DNA of 64,000 bases from Hyphomicrobiaceae bacterium (GCA_021775735.1 JAJFHG010000068.1:62001-126000), one strand, 5' to 3'; positions 16,201 to 24,384 are shown, counted from the stretch's first letter. Translations and numbers: made by a program. The notes: generated by a model from the sequence alone, not told the origin.

Positions 16201-16347
16201 TTGCTTGATGATGTCGCCCAGGGCTTGTGGTCGTTTTTCTCGCGTTTCATTGGCCCGACCGATGAGGTGGATGCAGAAAACGATCAAACGTCCAAATCTG
16301 AGACCAGCTTGGTTTCTGCTAAATCAACACCCCTGGCTGCCGAATAG
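13210..16347 (+). CDS. RND multidrug efflux pump, AcrB/MdtB-like (HAE1)
   Basis: A 1045-residue proton-driven transporter of the standard length. It opens with the canonical cytoplasmic start and TM1 (AIRHPVPSLVLFLVLMVLG), has two large periplasmic loops after TM1 and TM7, and carries the proton-relay Asp pair in TM4 (GILVDDAIVEIEN, Asp402 and Asp403) and the partner TM10 segment (GIVTKNAIMLVDFA). The C-terminal tail after TM12 is short and acidic. It is translationally coupled to the adaptor through ATGA. Substrates cannot be read from sequence; control by the upstream TetR protein is the likely regulation. Confidence 0.94.
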   Translation: MNNLNISAWAIRHPVPSLVLFLVLMVLGTLSFQALPVTKFPNIDVPIIQVHVYQSGAAPSELETQVTKKVEDAISGIVGVKHITSTVTEGVSMAVVEFELETDADRALNDVKDAISRIRTDLPRTIEEPVIQRLQIEGLPILQYSASAPQMTLEELSWFVDDVVKRELQSAKGVSSVARVGGVDREIRVALDPDRLLAMGVTAGDVNRQVRATNVDLAGGRGEIGGREQAIRTLAGKQTVEELAATTIALSGGRKVRLDSLATVEDSIEEPSTFATLNGEPIVAFSISRATGASETEVEKSVEKHLATLRMKYPDVQLSQIDTTVNYTLGAYQSTMTTLIEGALLAILVVFIFLRDVRATIIAAIALPLSIIPAFWAIDAMGFSLNLVSLLAITIVTGILVDDAIVEIENIVRHMRMGKSAYRASLEAADEIGLAVIAITVTIIAVFVPVSFMGGIAGQYFKQFGLTVAAAVLFSLLVARLITPLLAAYFMRETDRVEKEGWLLKTYTRLVGWSVDHRIKTVVLGLLVFAGSIASFYVIPSSFLPQEDTGRSLLAVELPPGSRLDDTRHVTDDIQQRIRKIKGVKSVYVSGGMLLGGGAERRKATLIITLTPKEERTVSQDTLRGVISENLRVVPDVRFWFVEEDGQRQFQLVVSGRDSKAVDEIGAALASQAKRLPELANVVSTAELDRPELRVYPKTDVAADLGVTTEAISEAVRIATIGDIDANLAKFDVGDRQVPIRVQLKEAAREKRDLIENIRVTTADDSTVPLVTVARFELDQGPTSIDRYDRTRRVILGADLIGNTPLGDAMARVLALPAVQNLPPGIEVKEFGAAEIMGEVFESFAAAMGAGLMMVYAVLVLLFSSFLLPITILFSLPLSIGGAIIALAITQNPVSLPVVIGILMLMGIVTKNAIMLVDFAVEEIAKGVPHREAIVDAGRKRARPIVMTTIAMVGGMLPSAMAVGSGGEFRAPMAIAVIGGLISSTMLSLVFVPAVFALLDDVAQGLWSFFSRFIGPTDEVDAENDQTSKSETSLVSAKSTPLAAE

Positions 16348-16459
16348 GGCGCATATATCGCTCAGTGCGTTTAGTCATTTCGCTGATCTGTGAATTCTTT
16401 TGTGTGTCCGCGCCCTCTTTGCCATGCTGGCGGATAAGATTCGGAACCGGGGGTGCGAC

Positions 16460-17089
16460 ATGACTGAAGCAGGCTTAATTACCTACATTGCAGCACTGTT
16501 TTCGATGACCAATCCTATTGGCAATGTCGGAATTTTTGCAGGCATGACCTCAGGTCGCAGCGCAGGCGATGCGAAACGCATTGCATGGACGTGTGCAATA
16601 GCTGTTGCAGCAACACTGCTCATCGTAACCTGGTCAGGGGGACTGCTTCTCAAATTTTTTGGAATTGATATTCATGAATTGCGTGCTGCTGGTGGTGTGA
16701 TCGTGTTGCTCATCGGATTGTCGATGTTGCGCAGTGATACAAGTCATCAGCAAACATCCGCCGAAGCGGAAGATGACAAAAATCGCGACCAGATTGCGAT
16801 CGTCCCAATGGCTATTCCAATTGTCGCTGGTCCTGGTGCTATGGCAACGGCTATTTTGGCGGCCGAACATCACGCAAGTTTTGCGTCAAAGATTGAACTA
16901 TCGCTCGCCATCATTGCATTGGCCGGACTGATTGGCTTGTTATTTTCTTTTTCACGTCCCATTGCCGACAAGCTGGGCACGTCTGGAATGGGTGTCGTAA
17001 CGCGTGTGATGGGCATGATCTTAACGGCCATCGCCATGGGTATGTTAGCCGATGGTCTCAAAGGTATGTTGCCCGGGTTGGCTTCGTAG
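16460..17089 (+). CDS. MarC-family integral membrane protein
   Basis: A 209-residue protein with about six membrane segments. The family-typical ALFSMTNPIGNVGIF near the N-terminus and IPIVAGPGAMATAI in the middle support the call. The start at ATG 16460 follows a GGGGG stretch and matches family length; GTG 16400 adds 20 non-hydrophobic residues and is less likely. MarC proteins were once linked to multiple antibiotic resistance, but their transport function remains unproven. The gene is 112 bp after the efflux operon and may be a separate unit. Confidence 0.88.
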   Translation: MTEAGLITYIAALFSMTNPIGNVGIFAGMTSGRSAGDAKRIAWTCAIAVAATLLIVTWSGGLLLKFFGIDIHELRAAGGVIVLLIGLSMLRSDTSHQQTSAEAEDDKNRDQIAIVPMAIPIVAGPGAMATAILAAEHHASFASKIELSLAIIALAGLIGLLFSFSRPIADKLGTSGMGVVTRVMGMILTAIAMGMLADGLKGMLPGLAS

Positions 17090-17139
17090 GGCGCGATGGG
17101 CAACGAAGTCTTCTTTTCTATCGTGGTTGAGGTGCTGTG

Positions 17140-18039
17140 CTAAAACCGGCTCATCCAATTCAGCGTGACATAGGGAGTTGTTTCTTCTTCGATGTCGGCG
17201 GAGACACCGCCTGAAGCAGATATCTCACCGCCTGCCCATTCATAACGCGTAAACGCTCCGGCACGGCCACGCGTGTAAACGAGGTCGCCACTACTATGGC
17301 TTTGGATATGACCGCTCATGCCTGCTTCGGGGCCAATTGAGAGTGATGGCAAAATGCGGTAGCCGTAGCGTGTGCGACCCGAAAATGTGTTGTGCGCAGT
17401 TGAGTAATAGGTGTCGAGAGAGGCCCACGCATCGTCGCCGAGATTCAACCACAACTCGATGCCACCCTTGACGCCCCACTCTGCGCCTTGCACTTCATTT
17501 TCAGGATCAGAGGGACCAATGTGATGGGATGAGTAGGCCGCACCAACAAATACTTTGGTCGTCAATTCGCCAATGCGTTTGAGATAGCCGACGAGAATTT
17601 CGGCGTATTGTGTCACCGCTTCAAAATTGAATAAGCGGGAGACCGGTCGGCAACCCAGAATCCGGTGGCAGGCGCTGGTGTCCGCAATGGTTCGAAAGCC
17701 GGAATAATCGTACTGGCCATAGCCGGTGGCGAAGCGAATTCTCAGACCGTCGTCGTGGATGTGGCCGAACGGTGAAAGCGTCATACCGGAATAGACAAGC
17801 CACGTATTATGGGTTGCGTCGACGCCGGTCCATACTTCGCGCCAGGGGATGGGCGTGGGTTTGTCGTCATCGGCTGCTGCAGAATTTATGCTGATTAGAA
17901 AAAGGAGTGTGATCAAGCAGACGTGGAAAAGGGCTGCTTGGCCTTGGCGCAATAAACATATGGATCTCGGCCCGCCGCGAGCCTCGCCATCCCACACAAC
18001 ATCACCAAAATACACATTAAATAAAAGTGCTGCCGACAC
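17140..18039 (-). CDS. bcsS: BcsS-like cellulose biosynthesis outer-membrane protein
   Basis: A 299-residue predicted beta-barrel protein. A hydrophobic signal (HVCLITLLFLISINSAAADD) precedes alternating beta-strand segments ending in an aromatic C-terminus (TLNWMSRF), as in outer-membrane barrels. The EVWTGVDATHNTWLVYSGMT...PFGHIHDDGLRIR region matches what I know of BcsS (CBP_BcsS). The start is uncertain: GTG 18039 leaves about 33 residues before the signal, and internal GTG 18015 or a TTG near the hydrophobic stretch are alternatives. No bcsA/B/C genes are nearby, so this is an orphan copy. An FNR-like box lies at 18061-18074. Confidence 0.7.
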   Translation of the reverse strand: MSAALLFNVYFGDVVWDGEARGGPRSICLLRQGQAALFHVCLITLLFLISINSAAADDDKPTPIPWREVWTGVDATHNTWLVYSGMTLSPFGHIHDDGLRIRFATGYGQYDYSGFRTIADTSACHRILGCRPVSRLFNFEAVTQYAEILVGYLKRIGELTTKVFVGAAYSSHHIGPSDPENEVQGAEWGVKGGIELWLNLGDDAWASLDTYYSTAHNTFSGRTRYGYRILPSLSIGPEAGMSGHIQSHSSGDLVYTRGRAGAFTRYEWAGGEISASGGVSADIEEETTPYVTLNWMSRF

Positions 18040-18060
18040 ATGGCAGCTTTTAAAAACGTT

Positions 18061-18074
18061 TTGATATTAATCAT
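18061..18074. promoter_or_regulatory. FNR/FixK-like box upstream of bcsS-like gene
   Basis: TTGATATTAATCAT matches nine of ten defined positions of TTGAT-N4-ATCAA. It begins 22 bp upstream of the GTG chosen for the minus-strand gene. Assignment to a regulator is inference. Confidence 0.4.
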
Positions 18075-18228
18075 GATGAACAAGGTACGGCAACTAACTA
18101 TACTCCAAACTACTTAGAGTATACATGCTCTATATTATACAACTTTAGCGTGTTGTCTTGCGGACTGAGGACGGTGTCGGAGATGTGAGGGCTGCACCCG
18201 TACGATCTGACTGATTGGGCTGCCCGAT

Positions 18229-18260
18229 CTTGATCAAAGGGCCTGGGCTTGATCAAAGGG
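18229..18260. repeat. Two perfect 13-bp direct repeats
   Basis: CTTGATCAAAGGG occurs at 18229-18241 and 18248-18260, a 19-bp period or nearly two helical turns, upstream of the phasin-like gene. The arrangement suits a dimeric regulator binding one face of DNA. Confidence 0.5.
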
Positions 18261-18383
18261 GATGACCGACGCCAATCTGTGCCTGAACTCACTAATGTCA
18301 CCGGTTGTTGATTTTCTAGTGCCTCTTGGTGCTATCATGATCGACGGGCACGGTTGCTGGTCTCTATATTTGGAGGGCGCGTT

Positions 18384-18887
18384 ATGAGTAAGCGCACTAA
18401 AGAACCTGATACGTATGGTCCCGCCGCGTTGGTGCAGGTCAGCATGCCTTTTTGGCAAGCGATCCTGGAAACAGATACGCCTGATTCTGTGTTCCAGCCC
18501 ATCAAAGCAATGGCGCTGGGTCAAATCCAGGCGGCAGCGTTGATCAATAAGCGTTGTCTGGCCTATCTAGAGTTTCCGCAAAAATTGGCGGCTTGTCGGT
18601 CTCCCGATGAGTTCATGCAGGTCAATCAGACCTTTTTTCAAACCGCGATGCGCGACTATTCTCATGCCGTCCAGGACATGACGATCGCCTGGGACAACGC
18701 CGGCGTCATGCAGAGCGATGGTCAGACACAAACTATGGTGAGCCACGATTATCTGCGGTTGCCTGGGTTAGGACCTGAGGATGATGAGACGGTCAACGAG
18801 GATGCAGCAGAGACGCGATATTCCACCTCAGCGACAGCACAAAAAGGCGCTCATTCAAACGGCGTAATAAGCCGATTTGGCGCCTAA
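18384..18887 (+). CDS. Phasin-like protein
   Basis: A 167-residue soluble, largely helical protein with the look of the alphaproteobacterial phasin families: about 100 residues of amphipathic helices (LGQIQAAALINKRCLAYLEFP, then DEFMQVNQTFFQTAMRDY) followed by an acidic low-complexity tail. Phasins coat polyhydroxyalkanoate granules; no PHA synthase or regulator gene lies in the window. ATG 18384 is preceded by GGAGGG at about 6-nt spacing, which decides it over the upstream in-frame codon at 18354. The match is by style rather than a strict motif, so the name is moderate. Confidence 0.6.
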   Translation: MSKRTKEPDTYGPAALVQVSMPFWQAILETDTPDSVFQPIKAMALGQIQAAALINKRCLAYLEFPQKLAACRSPDEFMQVNQTFFQTAMRDYSHAVQDMTIAWDNAGVMQSDGQTQTMVSHDYLRLPGLGPEDDETVNEDAAETRYSTSATAQKGAHSNGVISRFGA

Positions 18888-18903
18888 AACCGGTACTATC
18901 TGG

Positions 18904-19458
18904 TTATTTGAGTTCTTTGAGTGCTGTGCCAAATCCCGCCAGTGAAACCGGAATACCAATACCAGCCTCTTCGGTTTGGAAAATAATGAATACCGCAGTT
19001 TTACCGGTGTTCATGCGCTCAATCAGTTTATCGTCCACGGTGACCTGCGCATAACAAGCAAACGAGTGACAGCGCAAAAAGGGTGCGTTGCCAATATTCT
19101 TATCGTCAATCTTGAGACCGATACCTCGGGGTAATAAGATGCCGAGCGGGGCGAAAATGCGCAAAACCTTCGTTCCATTGGAAAATTTCTGGAAATAGAC
19201 GGTCAGTCCAACGTTATCGCGGTCTTCGGCCGTGACGGCCTGAACAGCCGCGCAAATTTCGTTTTTGGCCCCTTGAGGTGGTTTTTTGCAGATCACCTGC
19301 CAATCACCGTGCTGGGCGCGGACCGTGCCATTTTGGGGGTTCTGGGTTTGGGCGACCAAAGGCGTGGCGCCAAAAGCCAACAGCGTGGCCAGACATGCCA
19401 ATCCCCAATTAGGGCGCCGACTTCGGGTTTTGGTAGAGGTTGAGGGAGCGATGGTCAC
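18904..19458 (-). CDS. Invasion-associated locus B (IalB) family periplasmic protein
   Basis: A 184-residue exported protein. The signal peptide core is GLACLATLLAFGATPLVAQ. The mature domain shows the IalB pattern: HGDWQVICKKPP, an NEICAAVQAV segment, LRIFAPLGILLPRGIGLKID, PFLRCHSFACYAQ and an F-x-x-AGIGIPVSLAGF tail. Four conserved cysteines likely form two disulfides. In Bartonella, IalB is linked to erythrocyte invasion, but the family is widespread in free-living alphaproteobacteria, where its role is unclear. It points away from the oxidase operon and shares a 444-bp divergent spacer with it. Confidence 0.85.
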   Translation of the reverse strand: MTIAPSTSTKTRSRRPNWGLACLATLLAFGATPLVAQTQNPQNGTVRAQHGDWQVICKKPPQGAKNEICAAVQAVTAEDRDNVGLTVYFQKFSNGTKVLRIFAPLGILLPRGIGLKIDDKNIGNAPFLRCHSFACYAQVTVDDKLIERMNTGKTAVFIIFQTEEAGIGIPVSLAGFGTALKELK

Positions 19459-19902
19459 GCAGGTTCCTTCTCATTTAACGTCATTTGGCGCAGTTGTGCC
19501 GGACTTAGGGGACCCATTTGACGGCATATTAGGTGCCGTCAATAGGAAAAATATGTGGTGGAATCAAAAATCGCCAGTGCTTAGGGGTAACGTTACGGTC
19601 CAACAGGACACCAATGCAACGCTCTGATGATGAATGCAGTTCCAAGTGAAGTTTTGCCGAACAGCGCTTGACTTAAGTCAAAAATGCCGCTTGACCTGTA
19701 CGGGACGGAAGAGGCGCATTCGTGGCGCGGACTTTGGCTTTTGTTTGTCGATACCACAGGCAAAGGTCGGGGCAGCAAAGCCAGTGCAATGTGAGGCAGT
19801 ACCATGGACGTCCACTGCGACGGTCGGGGCTTGCATCTCTTTTACGAAGCATTGGGAAAGAGTTGGCTGAAAAAAGCCAGCCTGACACTGGGGAGCGGTT
19901 AC
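19459..19902. promoter_or_regulatory. Divergent promoter region of ialB-like gene and the oxidase operon
   Basis: A 444-bp spacer. It carries a perfect FNR/FixK-type palindrome at 19668-19681 and the ribosome binding site GGGGAG at 19890-19895. The frame reaching back to ATG 19804 is an open extension of coxB without signal-peptide character. No RNA gene is evident. Confidence 0.5.
19668..19681. promoter_or_regulatory. FNR/FixK/NnrR-type box upstream of the aa3 oxidase operon
   Basis: TTGACTTAAGTCAA is a perfect 14-bp palindrome fitting TTGA-N6-TCAA, the class bound by FNR/FixK/NnrR regulators. It is centred about 228 bp upstream of the coxB start. Such a site would link oxidase expression to oxygen or nitric oxide. 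Confidence 0.5.
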
Positions 19903-20799
19903 ATGGTGAAGCGGTTATTGGGCGCGGCATTCTGCGCAGCATTTTCGGTTGCTTTGGTGATGGTGATGGCACTTGAGCCAGCAGTTGCCGGAGCTGGTCA
20001 GCCAACCGATGGCCAGATAGGCTTTCAGGCACCGGTTACGGAAGTCGCCCGCGAAATTCATGCGCTTTATAACATGGTCAATTACATCATCATTGCGATC
20101 ACGTTATTCGTTTTGGTGCTGATGGCTTATGTCATGTGGCGGTTTAGAGAGAAGTCTAACCCAACGCCAAGCAAGACAACTCACAATACATTTCTTGAAG
20201 TTGCCTGGACCATTATTCCAATTTTCATCTTGATTGCAATCGCAGTCCCATCATTCAAACTGCTGTACCTTCAATATTCATTTCCCAAACCTGATGTGAC
20301 GATTAAAGCAACGGGTAATGCTTGGTTCTGGTCGTATCAGTATCCGGATCAAGGCGAGTTTGAAATCTCATCTTACGCATTGAGCGATGAAGACGCCAAA
20401 GCCGCAGGCAAACCGCGTCTGCTGGCGGTCGACAATGAAATCGTCGTGCCGGTCAATAAAGTCGTTCACATGCTGGTGACGTCAAATGATGTGATCCACA
20501 ACTGGACCATTCCGTCGTTTGGATCGAAAATTGATGCGGTGCCTGGGCGCACGACGTTGACTTGGTTTAAAGCCGAAAAAGAAGGCGTTTACTATGGTCA
20601 GTGCTCGGAGCTGTGCGGCAAAGACCACGCCAAGATGCCGATCGCAGTGCGGGTCGTGAGTGACGACGTCTATTCCAAGTGGATTGAAGCTTGGAAGGAA
20701 GAAGACGAAGACGCTGCACGTGATCTTCTGAGTGCAATCCCCCAGGCACCAGATGAGGCGCACAAGCAAGTCGCAAACGTCATAAAGACCAACAACTAG
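19903..20799 (+). CDS. coxB: Cytochrome c oxidase subunit II
   Basis: Subunit II of the aa3 terminal oxidase accepts electrons from cytochrome c at the binuclear CuA centre. ATG 19903 gives a typical signal peptide (KRLLGAAFCAAFSVALVMVM) and has GGGGAG at 7 nt; ATG 19804 in the same frame is rejected. Two membrane helices follow (NYIIIAITLFVLVLMAYVMW and TIIPIFILIAIAVPSF). The cupredoxin domain contains NAWFWSYQYP and the complete CuA ligand set in YGQCSELCGKDHAKMP. The C-terminal tail is acidic and helical. First gene of the oxidase operon. Confidence 0.96.
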   Translation: MVKRLLGAAFCAAFSVALVMVMALEPAVAGAGQPTDGQIGFQAPVTEVAREIHALYNMVNYIIIAITLFVLVLMAYVMWRFREKSNPTPSKTTHNTFLEVAWTIIPIFILIAIAVPSFKLLYLQYSFPKPDVTIKATGNAWFWSYQYPDQGEFEISSYALSDEDAKAAGKPRLLAVDNEIVVPVNKVVHMLVTSNDVIHNWTIPSFGSKIDAVPGRTTLTWFKAEKEGVYYGQCSELCGKDHAKMPIAVRVVSDDVYSKWIEAWKEEDEDAARDLLSAIPQAPDEAHKQVANVIKTNN

Positions 20800-20888
20800 G
20801 CAGTAAGCCAAAGAGGTGGCATCGCAATCGTGGTGTCTCCTTGTTTTCATATATTGGGAATAACCCAAGGCATAAGGGCAGTTAGAAA

Positions 20889-22508
20889 ATGGGTACCACG
20901 GCACAAGCAACAGACGATCATGATCACACGCCGCGCGGAATAAAGCGCTGGATTTTCTCCACCAATCATAAAGACATCGGCACCATGTATTTGATCTTTG
21001 CCATGGTGGCAGGTGTCATAGGTGGTGCTCTTTCGATTGGCATGCGTATGGAACTGCAAGAGCCTGGCATGCAGTTTTTTGCAAACGGTCATTCGTTCAA
21101 TGTGTTTGTGACTGCGCATGGTCTGATCATGGTGTTCTTCATGATCATGCCGTCAACAATGGGCGGGTTTGGTAACTGGTTTGTGCCACTGCAGATTGGC
21201 GCGCCGGATATGGCCTTTCCACGCATGAACAACATCTCTTTCTGGTTGTTGCCCGTTGCTCTTACTTTGCTGGTGACATCGTTGTTTGTGCCTGGCCCTC
21301 CAGGCATGAACGGTGTCGGTGCCGGTTGGACGGTTTACGCACCGTTGTCAACGAATGCCGGTCACCCAGGACCTGCCATGGATTTTGCCATTCTGGCGCT
21401 GCACGTTGCCGGTGCGGCGTCCATCCTTGGTGCCATTAACTTCATCACTACGATCTTCAATATGCGGGCCCCGGGCATGACTCTGCATCGCATGCCGCTG
21501 TTTGTTTGGGCAGTCTTGGTGACAGCGTTCTTGCTGTTGTTGTCGCTGCCGGTTTTGGCGGGTGCAATCACCATGCTGCTGACAGATCGCAATTTCGGCA
21601 CCACGTTCTTTGATGCTCAAGGTGGTGGTGATCCGCTGCTCTATCAGCATCTGTTCTGGTTCTTTGGCCATCCGGAAGTCTACATTCTGATCATTCCAGG
21701 CTTTGGCATCGTCAGCCACATCGTTTCGACCTTCTCTAAGAAGCCTGTGTTTGGTTATCTTGGCATGGTCTACGCCATGATCGCTATTGGTGTGGTCGGC
21801 TTTATCGTCTGGGCGCACCACATGTATGCCGCGGGTATGAAGGTCAATACGCAGGCTTACTTCATGGCGGCAACGTTGGTGATCGCGGTGCCGACAGGTG
21901 TGAAGATTTTCTCATGGATCGCAACCATGTGGGGGGGGTCAATTTCATTCCGCTTGCCGATGATGTGGGCGTTGGGATTCATTTTCCTATTCACCTTAGG
22001 TGGTGTCACAGGTGTGATGTTAGCCCAAGCTGGTATCGACCGCGCGTTGCATGACACATACTATGTGGTCGCGCACTTCCACTACACGATGTCCATTGGC
22101 GCCTTGTTTACAGTCTTTGCGGGCTACTATTTCTGGTTCCCAAAGATGACCGGTTACATGCTGTCAGAGTTTTGGGGCAAATTGCATTTCTGGCTCACGT
22201 TCATTGGCGTCAATGTCTTGTTCTTCCCTCAGCACTTCCTTGGCCTGGCGGGTATGCCACGGCGCTATGCAGACTATCCAGATGCGTTCGCGTTGTGGAA
22301 TGAAGTGTCATCTTATGGATCATACATCACGGGTGTCGGGACGATTTGCTTCTTCATTGGGTTGGCAGTGGCGTTTGCGCGTAAGGAAAAAGCTGGCAAC
22401 AGCCCATGGGGTGAGAGTGCAACGACACTGGAGTGGACGCTATCTTCACCACCACCGTTCCACAGCTACGAAACCCTGCCTCGTATTGAGGGTTCGAGTA
22501 AGCACTAA
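20889..22508 (+). CDS. ctaD: Cytochrome c oxidase subunit I
   Basis: The 539-residue catalytic subunit with 12 membrane helices, reducing O2 at the heme a3-CuB site and pumping protons. Ligand motifs are present: [16 protein letters not shown] (heme a His), [18 protein letters not shown] (CuB His and the cross-linked Tyr), the HH pair in WAHHMYAAG, and [15 protein letters not shown] (heme a3 and heme a His). The K- and D-channel regions look intact. It follows coxB by 89 bp, with AAGGGCAG as ribosome binding site. Confidence 0.98.
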   Translation: MGTTAQATDDHDHTPRGIKRWIFSTNHKDIGTMYLIFAMVAGVIGGALSIGMRMELQEPGMQFFANGHSFNVFVTAHGLIMVFFMIMPSTMGGFGNWFVPLQIGAPDMAFPRMNNISFWLLPVALTLLVTSLFVPGPPGMNGVGAGWTVYAPLSTNAGHPGPAMDFAILALHVAGAASILGAINFITTIFNMRAPGMTLHRMPLFVWAVLVTAFLLLLSLPVLAGAITMLLTDRNFGTTFFDAQGGGDPLLYQHLFWFFGHPEVYILIIPGFGIVSHIVSTFSKKPVFGYLGMVYAMIAIGVVGFIVWAHHMYAAGMKVNTQAYFMAATLVIAVPTGVKIFSWIATMWGGSISFRLPMMWALGFIFLFTLGGVTGVMLAQAGIDRALHDTYYVVAHFHYTMSIGALFTVFAGYYFWFPKMTGYMLSEFWGKLHFWLTFIGVNVLFFPQHFLGLAGMPRRYADYPDAFALWNEVSSYGSYITGVGTICFFIGLAVAFARKEKAGNSPWGESATTLEWTLSSPPPFHSYETLPRIEGSSKH

Positions 22509-22519
22509 GAACACACCAG

Positions 22520-22549
22520 CCAGCGCAGCCCTCACTGGGTGAGCGCTGG
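22520..22549 (+). other. Intra-operon mRNA hairpin after ctaD
   Basis: Outer stem CCAGCGC/GCGCTGG and inner stem CTCAC-TGG-GTGAG form one bulged hairpin 12 nt past the ctaD stop. No T-run follows, so it is unlikely to end transcription; protection of the ctaD message 3' end is one possibility. Confidence 0.45.
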
Positions 22550-22638
22550 TCGGCAACGATCTGATTTGGGGCGGGGCCTCACGACAATCCCGCCTCAGAT
22601 TCCAAAAAGTAAAAACGTATCGCGGAGGAACATTGGCA

Positions 22639-23571
22639 ATGTCGGGGACACCGGTAAGCAGCGGCGCTGAGGCTGGCACGCCTGTTTTCGAGTCGTCATT
22701 GACTGACTTCTTCCAATTGATGAAGCCGCGTGTGATGTCGCTGGTGATCTTCACAGCACTGGTAGGCATGGTCGCTGCACCTGGAAATCTTCATCCTGTT
22801 CTTGGTGCGATTGCGCTGCTTGCAATTGCAGTCGGTGCTGGCGCTTCTGGCGCACTCAACATGTGGTACGAAGCAGATATTGATGCCGTTATGCAGCGAA
22901 CGGCAGCTAGGCCTATTCCACGTGGTCGGGTGACAGAGGATGAAGCGTTGAGCTTCGGCGTTATACTTTCTGTTGCTTCGGTTTTAACACTTGGCGTTCT
23001 CGTGAATTGGGTCGCTGGCTCTTTGCTGGCTCTGACCATCGCATTTTACGTTTTCGTCTACACGATGTGGTTGAAGCGACGCACACCACACAACATCGTT
23101 ATTGGGGGTGCAGCGGGTGCATTCCCTCCGATGGTTGGTTGGGCTGCTGTGACAGGCAGTGTTTCCATTGAAAGCATCGTACTGTTTTTGATCATCTTCA
23201 CGTGGACACCGCCGCACTTTTGGGCGCTGGCGCTGTATCGCAACCGTGACTATCAACGCGCTGGCATCCCCATGCTGCCAGTGGTGGCCGGTGATGTTGA
23301 GACGCGCAAGCAGATCTTGTTCTATTCCGTTTTGATGGTGGCGACAGCAGCAGTGCCGATTTTCATCGGTCTGGGTGGTCTTGCGTATGCCGTGACATCC
23401 AGCGTGCTTGGTGTTGTGTTCTTGTGGTTCGCGTTTCGCGTTTGGAGCATTCGCGAAGGCCGTGACAGCGACAAGGCCGCCAAGCAACTGTTTCTCTTTT
23501 CGATCTTCTATTTGTTTGTTCTGTTTGCTGTGTTGATGGCCGAGCACGCAATAGCAGCGTTTTTGACATAG
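22639..23571 (+). CDS. ctaB: Protoheme IX farnesyltransferase (heme O synthase)
   Basis: A 310-residue UbiA-family prenyltransferase that makes heme O from heme B on the way to heme A for the oxidase. The two Asp-rich motifs are visible as [19 protein letters not shown] and [20 protein letters not shown], separated by the usual membrane helices (about nine in total). GGAGG at 22624-22628 lies 10 nt before ATG 22639, and a TTG at 22633 is also possible. Its position between the oxidase genes is standard. Confidence 0.95.
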   Translation: MSGTPVSSGAEAGTPVFESSLTDFFQLMKPRVMSLVIFTALVGMVAAPGNLHPVLGAIALLAIAVGAGASGALNMWYEADIDAVMQRTAARPIPRGRVTEDEALSFGVILSVASVLTLGVLVNWVAGSLLALTIAFYVFVYTMWLKRRTPHNIVIGGAAGAFPPMVGWAAVTGSVSIESIVLFLIIFTWTPPHFWALALYRNRDYQRAGIPMLPVVAGDVETRKQILFYSVLMVATAAVPIFIGLGGLAYAVTSSVLGVVFLWFAFRVWSIREGRDSDKAAKQLFLFSIFYLFVLFAVLMAEHAIAAFLT

Positions 23572-23590
23572 CGTTGCAAGAGGATTTCAA

Positions 23591-23764
23591 ATGACAACGA
23601 TAGGAACCGTGATGACAGGTGAGGACAAAAGCGAGGAACAGCGGGCTCAAAAGCAGCGCACGCGTTCAATCGGAATTGCTCTCGGCTTGGCATTGCTGGT
23701 TGTCTTGTTTTATGTCGCAACGTTGGTGCGCCTTGGCCCCGACGTGCTTAATAGACCAATTTAG
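23591..23764 (+). CDS. Small single-span membrane protein of the oxidase operon (CoxF-like)
   Basis: A 57-residue protein beginning MTTIGTVMTGEDKSEEQ, with a charged N-terminus, one transmembrane helix (IGIALGLALLVVLFYVATLV) and a short LGPDVLNRP tail. AGAGGA (23579-23584) precedes the ATG at 6 nt. Small proteins of this type, called CoxF or hypothetical, commonly sit between ctaB and ctaG in alphaproteobacteria. A role in oxidase assembly is inferred from that position only. Confidence 0.75.
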   Translation: MTTIGTVMTGEDKSEEQRAQKQRTRSIGIALGLALLVVLFYVATLVRLGPDVLNRPI

Positions 23765-23793
23765 TGTGGATGCAGTGAAAGGGAGATGCGCGG

Positions 23794-24384
23794 GTGTCAA
23801 TGGACCGCAATAAGATTGTCGCTTTGACTTGCGCCGGGTGCGTCGCAGGCATGATTGCGATGTCGTTTGCTGCCGTCCCGCTCTATCGTCTCTATTGCCA
23901 AGTGACCGGTTATGGCGGCACCACACAACGCGCTGACACGGCGTCGGATGTGGTTTTGGATCGCATGATTACGGTGCGCTTTGACGCCAACGTGGACCCG
24001 GATTTGCCGTGGGATTTTCGCCCTGTCGTCACAACGATGAAGGTCAAAATTGGCGAAAGCGCATTGGCTTTTTATAAAGCCACTAATCTGTCAGACAAGC
24101 CGATCAAAGGCACTGCTGGTTTTAATGTGACACCAGATACAGCCGGTGTGCATTTCAATAAAATTGAGTGCTTCTGCTTTACGGAGCAGGAGTTGGCCGC
24201 TGGTGAAACAGTTGAAATGCCGTTGACGTTTTTCATTGATCCAAAGATCGTTGGGGATATTGATGCGGCACACTTGAATACGATCACGCTGTCGTATCGG
24301 TTTTATCCCTCTGAAGAGGGTGAAAGCGTAGATAAATCTGCAGTGGTGAAGAATTCTGATGTGAGACGTGAAAAAGGAACATGA
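23794..24384 (+). CDS. ctaG: Cytochrome c oxidase assembly protein CtaG (Cox11 family)
   Basis: A 196-residue copper chaperone that delivers CuB to subunit I. One N-terminal anchor (IVALTCAGCVAGMIAMSFAAVPLY) followed by RLYCQVTGYGGTTQ, the copper-binding IECFCFTEQ motif and the EMPLTFFIDP segment are diagnostic. GGGAG at 23781-23785 is 8 nt before GTG 23794 and 14 nt before ATG 23800, so GTG is favoured. Confidence 0.95.
   Translation: MSMDRNKIVALTCAGCVAGMIAMSFAAVPLYRLYCQVTGYGGTTQRADTASDVVLDRMITVRFDANVDPDLPWDFRPVVTTMKVKIGESALAFYKATNLSDKPIKGTAGFNVTPDTAGVHFNKIECFCFTEQELAAGETVEMPLTFFIDPKIVGDIDAAHLNTITLSYRFYPSEEGESVDKSAVVKNSDVRREKGT

Larger units (their letters stand above)
18040..18383. promoter_or_regulatory. 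Divergent regulatory region between bcsS-like and phasin-like genes
   Basis: A 344-bp region with several small elements and no gene. They are an FNR-like box at 18061-18074, a TATACTC (18099-18105) / GAGTATA (18117-18123) inverted repeat, and a 13-bp direct repeat at 18229-18260. GGAGGG at 18372-18377 is the ribosome binding site of the phasin-like gene. Confidence 0.5.

Noticed and set aside
19804-19902. Upstream ATG for coxB
   Set aside because: Adds 33 residues before a normal signal peptide, and ATG 19903 has the better ribosome binding site.
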